Below are positions 61,062 to 64,000 of a DNA stretch of 64,000 bases, one piece after another; position 1 is the stretch's first letter; each line of letters begins with the position of its first letter. The notes beneath the pieces were generated by a model, which ran no database searches, was not told the DNA's origin, and saw only the letters and a list, made by a program, of their open reading frames with translations. Origin of the DNA: Actinacidiphila yanglinensis (GTDB lineage: Bacteria; Actinomycetota; Actinomycetes; Streptomycetales; Streptomycetaceae); the NCBI RefSeq assembly GCF_900107965.1, contig NZ_FNVU01000013.1, positions 62,001-126,000 on the forward strand, read 5' to 3'. The position numbers and the translations under genes are program-made.

Positions 61062-64000
61062 ATGCACCGGTCCCATCCGGGTGCCCGCCTCGGGCGCATG
61101 TCCCTCGCGGTCGCCGCCGTCGCCGCGGCCGTGTCCGCCACCCTCGCCGTCCCCCTTCCCGCGGTCGCGCGTGCGACCTCCGGGACCACCGCGCCGACCG
61201 CGCCCTCCGCCATGGCGGCATCCGCCGGCAGTTCCGCACTGGGGCGGGCGGCCTCGCCCACGCCGCCGCCGAAGCAGCGCCAAGGCACCGTCCCCGGGCA
61301 GGTGTTGCTCACCCTCGACGCGGGCACCTCCGTCGACGGCGCACGGATCGCCGGCAGCAGGCTCGCCGCGCGGGCGCCCGACACGAGCAGTTCGGGACTC
61401 GACACCCGGCTGAAGGCGGCCGGCGCCACCTCGCTGCGGCCGCTGCTGCCCGGCAGCAGCGCGTCCGCAGCCGCGACGCTGACCGGCGCCGCGCGCGCTC
61501 AACTCGGCGCGGACGCCTCGGACCTGGGCCGTACCTACGTGCTGCAGACGAAGCAGCGCGATTCCGCGGCCGTCGCCCGCTCGCTGCAGGGCGCTCCGGG
61601 CGTGGCGAACGCCGAGCCGAACCGGTACGTGAACACGATGAACAGCGGCGCCCAGCCGCTGCCGAAGGCCGCCGGCGGCGCGGTGCACGCGCCGGCGGCG
61701 AGCGGCGGCGCCAAGGGCGCGGCACCCGACGTCCCGTCCAACTACGCGCTGTCCACCTCGTCGCAGGCGTTCCTCAACGCCGGGGGCGTGGACGCGGTCG
61801 GTGCGTTCTCCCTTCTCCAGGGCCGCTACGGCCAGCAGCCCGGGGCGGGCGAGACCGTCACCAACGTGTCCATCGGCGACCTGACCGACCAGTCGATGGC
61901 CGACGCCGGTGACGGCTACGTGCAGGGCAACGGCCCCACCACCGTGGTCCAGGGCGGCCAGCGCTACCTCGACCTGCCGTCGATGCCGCTGATCCCCACC
62001 TACGTGGCGAAGGACTCCGGCGGCCTGGACGGCGCCGCGTCCACCGAGAACCAGGACCCCTCGCTCGACGAGGTCATGCTCGACTTCGGCGTGATGTCCC
62101 CGCTCGCGCACGACCGGCAGCGCACGGACGCGACCGGCAGCGGCTACACCGACCTGCTGGGCATCGCGCCCGGCGCAAACTACCGCTTGGTGGTGCCCGA
62201 GCAGCCGACGACCGACCGGATCGCGGGCGCGCTGCTGGCCGCGGCGAACCAGTCGCCCCGGCCGGACGTGATCACCGCCAGCCTCGGCTTCGGCACCGAC
62301 GCCCAGGGCCTGCCCGGCCGCTACCTGGAGGACGACCCGGTCGTGCGCTCGGTGGTGGCCTCCCTCGTGCACCAGGACGGGATCGTGGTGTCGATCTCCT
62401 CCAACGACGGGACCCGGCTGTACACCCCCGCCCCGGTGGGCCCGGACGGCGGCAGCACGCCCACCGACACCGCGCCGGACGCGGCGGCGGCGACCACCAT
62501 CGACGACGACGCGTCGTCCACCGCCCCCTCCAAGGTGCCGGACACCGGCGCGATAGCGGCGGGCGGCACCACCCTGGACGACACCCTCGCGCAGGGCACG
62601 GACGGCCCGGCCACCACCGCCGAGACGAGGATCAGCGGCTTCGGCACCTTCTCGTCCGGCTTCGGCACCCGGGTGGACCTGTCGGCGCCCAGCGACAACA
62701 TCATCGCCTTCTCGCACACCGCCGGGGGCTCGGCCCAGGACGTGGCCGTGTCCCTCAACGGCGGTACGTCGGCATCCGCACCCGAGATCGCCGCGGCGGC
62801 CGCGGTGGTGCTGCAGGCCGGCCGGCTCGGCGGGCACCGCCTCTCCCCCGCCGCGGTGCGCTCCGTGCTGGAGCAGACCGGCCGGGCGGTACCGACGCCG
62901 CCGCAGCTCGACCGCACGCTGCACGTCGGCCCGCAGATCGACGTCACCGCCGCGGCGGAGCAGGCCCTCGGCGACAAGCCGAAGGCGACGCCGTCGCTCG
63001 TCCGGCTGTCCGTCGCGCACCGGGTGACCGCGGGCGGCCTGGGCGGCTCCTTCCTGGAGACCACCGACCAGGACCGGATCGACCTGGGCGACATGGCCTC
63101 CGGCGGCGACGGCGAGGGACTGGTCGGCCCGGTCACCTTCGCCGGCGACCTCACCGGCCTGGACGGCGCGAAGGCCGCGTACACCCTCACCGTCGGCCGG
63201 ACCGTCTTCCGCTCCTCGACCCCCGCGATCCGGGTGACGCCCCGTCAACTCCTTGACGCGGCGGGGCTCCCGGTGGTCTCCACCGCCGACCGTCAGGTGA
63301 AGGTGACCTACGCGGTCCAGCACGGCGGCCGCACCGTCGCGAGCGCCGCCCGCACCCTCACCGTCGGGCCCAGCGACGGCACCTACGCGGAGGCGACCGC
63401 CCCGCACGCACCCGCGACGGTCGCGCCGGGCCACGCGGTGACGGTGTCCTACGACCTGACCGGCGTCGCCGGCACCGACGCCCCCGAACTGGTCCTGTCC
63501 GGCGTCGGCCACTGGAACCCGGCGCTCGGCCCGATCTTCAGCGCCGCCTGGCACCAGCCGCTCACCGCGACGAAGGGCACCGTCACCATCCCGGCGTCCG
63601 CGTTCGACGGCGGCGGCGGGCTCTACGGCATCGGCATCGCGCAGGCCGGCTTCGGCGGCAACCCGCAGTTCACCACCTACGGCGAGTTCGCCCCGATCCG
63701 GGTGAGCGGCGGCACCGCGGCCGACCGCCCGGCCGCGCCGCTGATCACCGGCAGCTCCGGCGTCCCGAGCCATTCCGCCGAAGTCACCCGCGGCGCACCG
63801 GGGTTCGGCCTGCGCTACGACGTCAGCGGCGTCAAGGGCGCGCGGTACGCGGAGGTCGAGGTCTCGGCTCCGGGGCCGACGATCAACGGCTCGCTGAACA
63901 CCTTCACCAACGCCAACGGCACCGGGCTCGACTCCGACGGCGCCAACACCCCCTCCACCGCGCACCGCACGCTCCCCGCCACGGCCGGCTCGGTCCGGCT
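61062..64000 (+). CDS. secreted subtilisin/sedolisin-superfamily serine protease, 5' part (3' end outside window)
   Basis: At least 979 residues without a stop; the gene runs off the window. ATG 61062 follows AAAGGTG. Residues 1-33 are a signal peptide (MSLAVAAVAAAVSATLAVPL within it), then a long propeptide. The catalytic region resembles S8/S53: VTNVSIGDLTDQSM (strand normally ending in the S8 Asp), SLDEVMLDFGVMSPL with Glu337/Asp341 spaced as the sedolisin Glu/Asp pair, TASLGFGTD, VSISSNDGTR (oxyanion Asn/Asp), and NGGTSASAPEIAAAAA with Ser570. No HGTH motif is present. After 640 come beta-sandwich repeats. Divergent from a two-HTH regulator that may control it. Probable extracellular peptidase. 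Confidence 0.85.
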   Translation, partial: MHRSHPGARLGRMSLAVAAVAAAVSATLAVPLPAVARATSGTTAPTAPSAMAASAGSSALGRAASPTPPPKQRQGTVPGQVLLTLDAGTSVDGARIAGSRLAARAPDTSSSGLDTRLKAAGATSLRPLLPGSSASAAATLTGAARAQLGADASDLGRTYVLQTKQRDSAAVARSLQGAPGVANAEPNRYVNTMNSGAQPLPKAAGGAVHAPAASGGAKGAAPDVPSNYALSTSSQAFLNAGGVDAVGAFSLLQGRYGQQPGAGETVTNVSIGDLTDQSMADAGDGYVQGNGPTTVVQGGQRYLDLPSMPLIPTYVAKDSGGLDGAASTENQDPSLDEVMLDFGVMSPLAHDRQRTDATGSGYTDLLGIAPGANYRLVVPEQPTTDRIAGALLAAANQSPRPDVITASLGFGTDAQGLPGRYLEDDPVVRSVVASLVHQDGIVVSISSNDGTRLYTPAPVGPDGGSTPTDTAPDAAAATTIDDDASSTAPSKVPDTGAIAAGGTTLDDTLAQGTDGPATTAETRISGFGTFSSGFGTRVDLSAPSDNIIAFSHTAGGSAQDVAVSLNGGTSASAPEIAAAAAVVLQAGRLGGHRLSPAAVRSVLEQTGRAVPTPPQLDRTLHVGPQIDVTAAAEQALGDKPKATPSLVRLSVAHRVTAGGLGGSFLETTDQDRIDLGDMASGGDGEGLVGPVTFAGDLTGLDGAKAAYTLTVGRTVFRSSTPAIRVTPRQLLDAAGLPVVSTADRQVKVTYAVQHGGRTVASAARTLTVGPSDGTYAEATAPHAPATVAPGHAVTVSYDLTGVAGTDAPELVLSGVGHWNPALGPIFSAAWHQPLTATKGTVTIPASAFDGGGGLYGIGIAQAGFGGNPQFTTYGEFAPIRVSGGTAADRPAAPLITGSSGVPSHSAEVTRGAPGFGLRYDVSGVKGARYAEVEVSAPGPTINGSLNTFTNANGTGLDSDGANTPSTAHRTLPATAGSVR

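Noticed and set aside
61002..63965. A 987-residue open frame on the minus strand
   Set aside because: It is antisense to the protease, which has signal peptide and catalytic motifs; the minus frame shows only Arg/Gly/Val-rich sequence.

Overview
The window comes from a very GC-rich actinobacterium, almost certainly Streptomyces or a close relative (Streptomycetaceae). Signs are the strong third-position GC, frequent GTG starts, AGGAGG-type ribosome sites, 4-base ATGA/GTGA gene overlaps, long GC-rich hairpin terminators, and families typical of the group: DUF4232 lipoprotein, DUF6204, DUF6381, a DUF6480-like protein, single-domain anti-sigma-type ATPases, a TrmB/LuxR-like regulator, a CebR box, and sugar ABC operons with no ATPase gene. 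No tRNA, rRNA, CRISPR array, insertion sequence or prophage was seen.

Layout. 1-8.4 kb: end of a GH65 phosphorylase, a CorA-type ion channel, a YihY/BrkB membrane protein, a MarR / isochorismatase-like / MFS exporter unit with a clear operator, soluble transhydrogenase and a methyltransferase. 8.4-15.1 kb: a secreted clan GH-A hydrolase with FN3 and CBM2 domains under a perfect CebR (cello-oligosaccharide) box, then a BKACE-family enzyme, a PHP hydrolase, a GH25 lysozyme, a DUF4232 lipoprotein and an unknown protein. 15.2-18.5 kb: a minus-strand envelope/stress group (DedA, small hydrophobic protein, PRC-barrel, GlsB-like) around 6-phosphogluconate dehydrogenase. 18.7-22.3 kb: a heterodimeric ABC exporter with complementary degenerate ATP sites. 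22.3-29.3 kb: aldo/keto reductases, two anti-sigma-type ATPases, small membrane proteins and glycogen debranching enzyme GlgX. 29.6-36.1 kb: a DeoR-led polyol operon (binding protein, two permeases, Zn dehydrogenase, PfkB kinase). 36.1-46.3 kb: small conserved proteins, a secreted SGNH hydrolase, a streptogrisin-like protease, an acetamidase, LtrA, an AI-2E family transporter, a P1 peptidase and a small PH-like protein. 46.4-50.6 kb: a tightly coupled glycerol-kinase-like / GlpA-like / GlpB-like operon. 50.9-52.0 kb: a FUSC-like membrane protein. 52.2-59.8 kb: a DeoR regulator divergent from a secreted GH114 polygalactosaminidase, followed by ABC importer, PfkB kinase and a GH4 enzyme carrying the CHSV motif. 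59.8-64 kb: a two-HTH regulator divergent from a large secreted subtilisin/sedolisin-type protease that runs off the window.

How the genes work together. Much of the window is carbohydrate acquisition: a secreted hydrolase feeds an ABC importer, an intracellular glycosidase or dehydrogenase and a kinase follow, and a local repressor controls the set. The importers carry no ATPase and presumably share a genomic one such as MsiK. The most interesting candidate system is 52.2-59.8 kb: a DeoR-family regulator, an alpha-1,4-polygalactosaminidase, an importer, a sugar kinase and a galacto-type GH4 enzyme. Together they look like a locus for using galactosamine/galactose-containing polymers such as fungal galactosaminogalactan. 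This is inferred from family membership and gene order.
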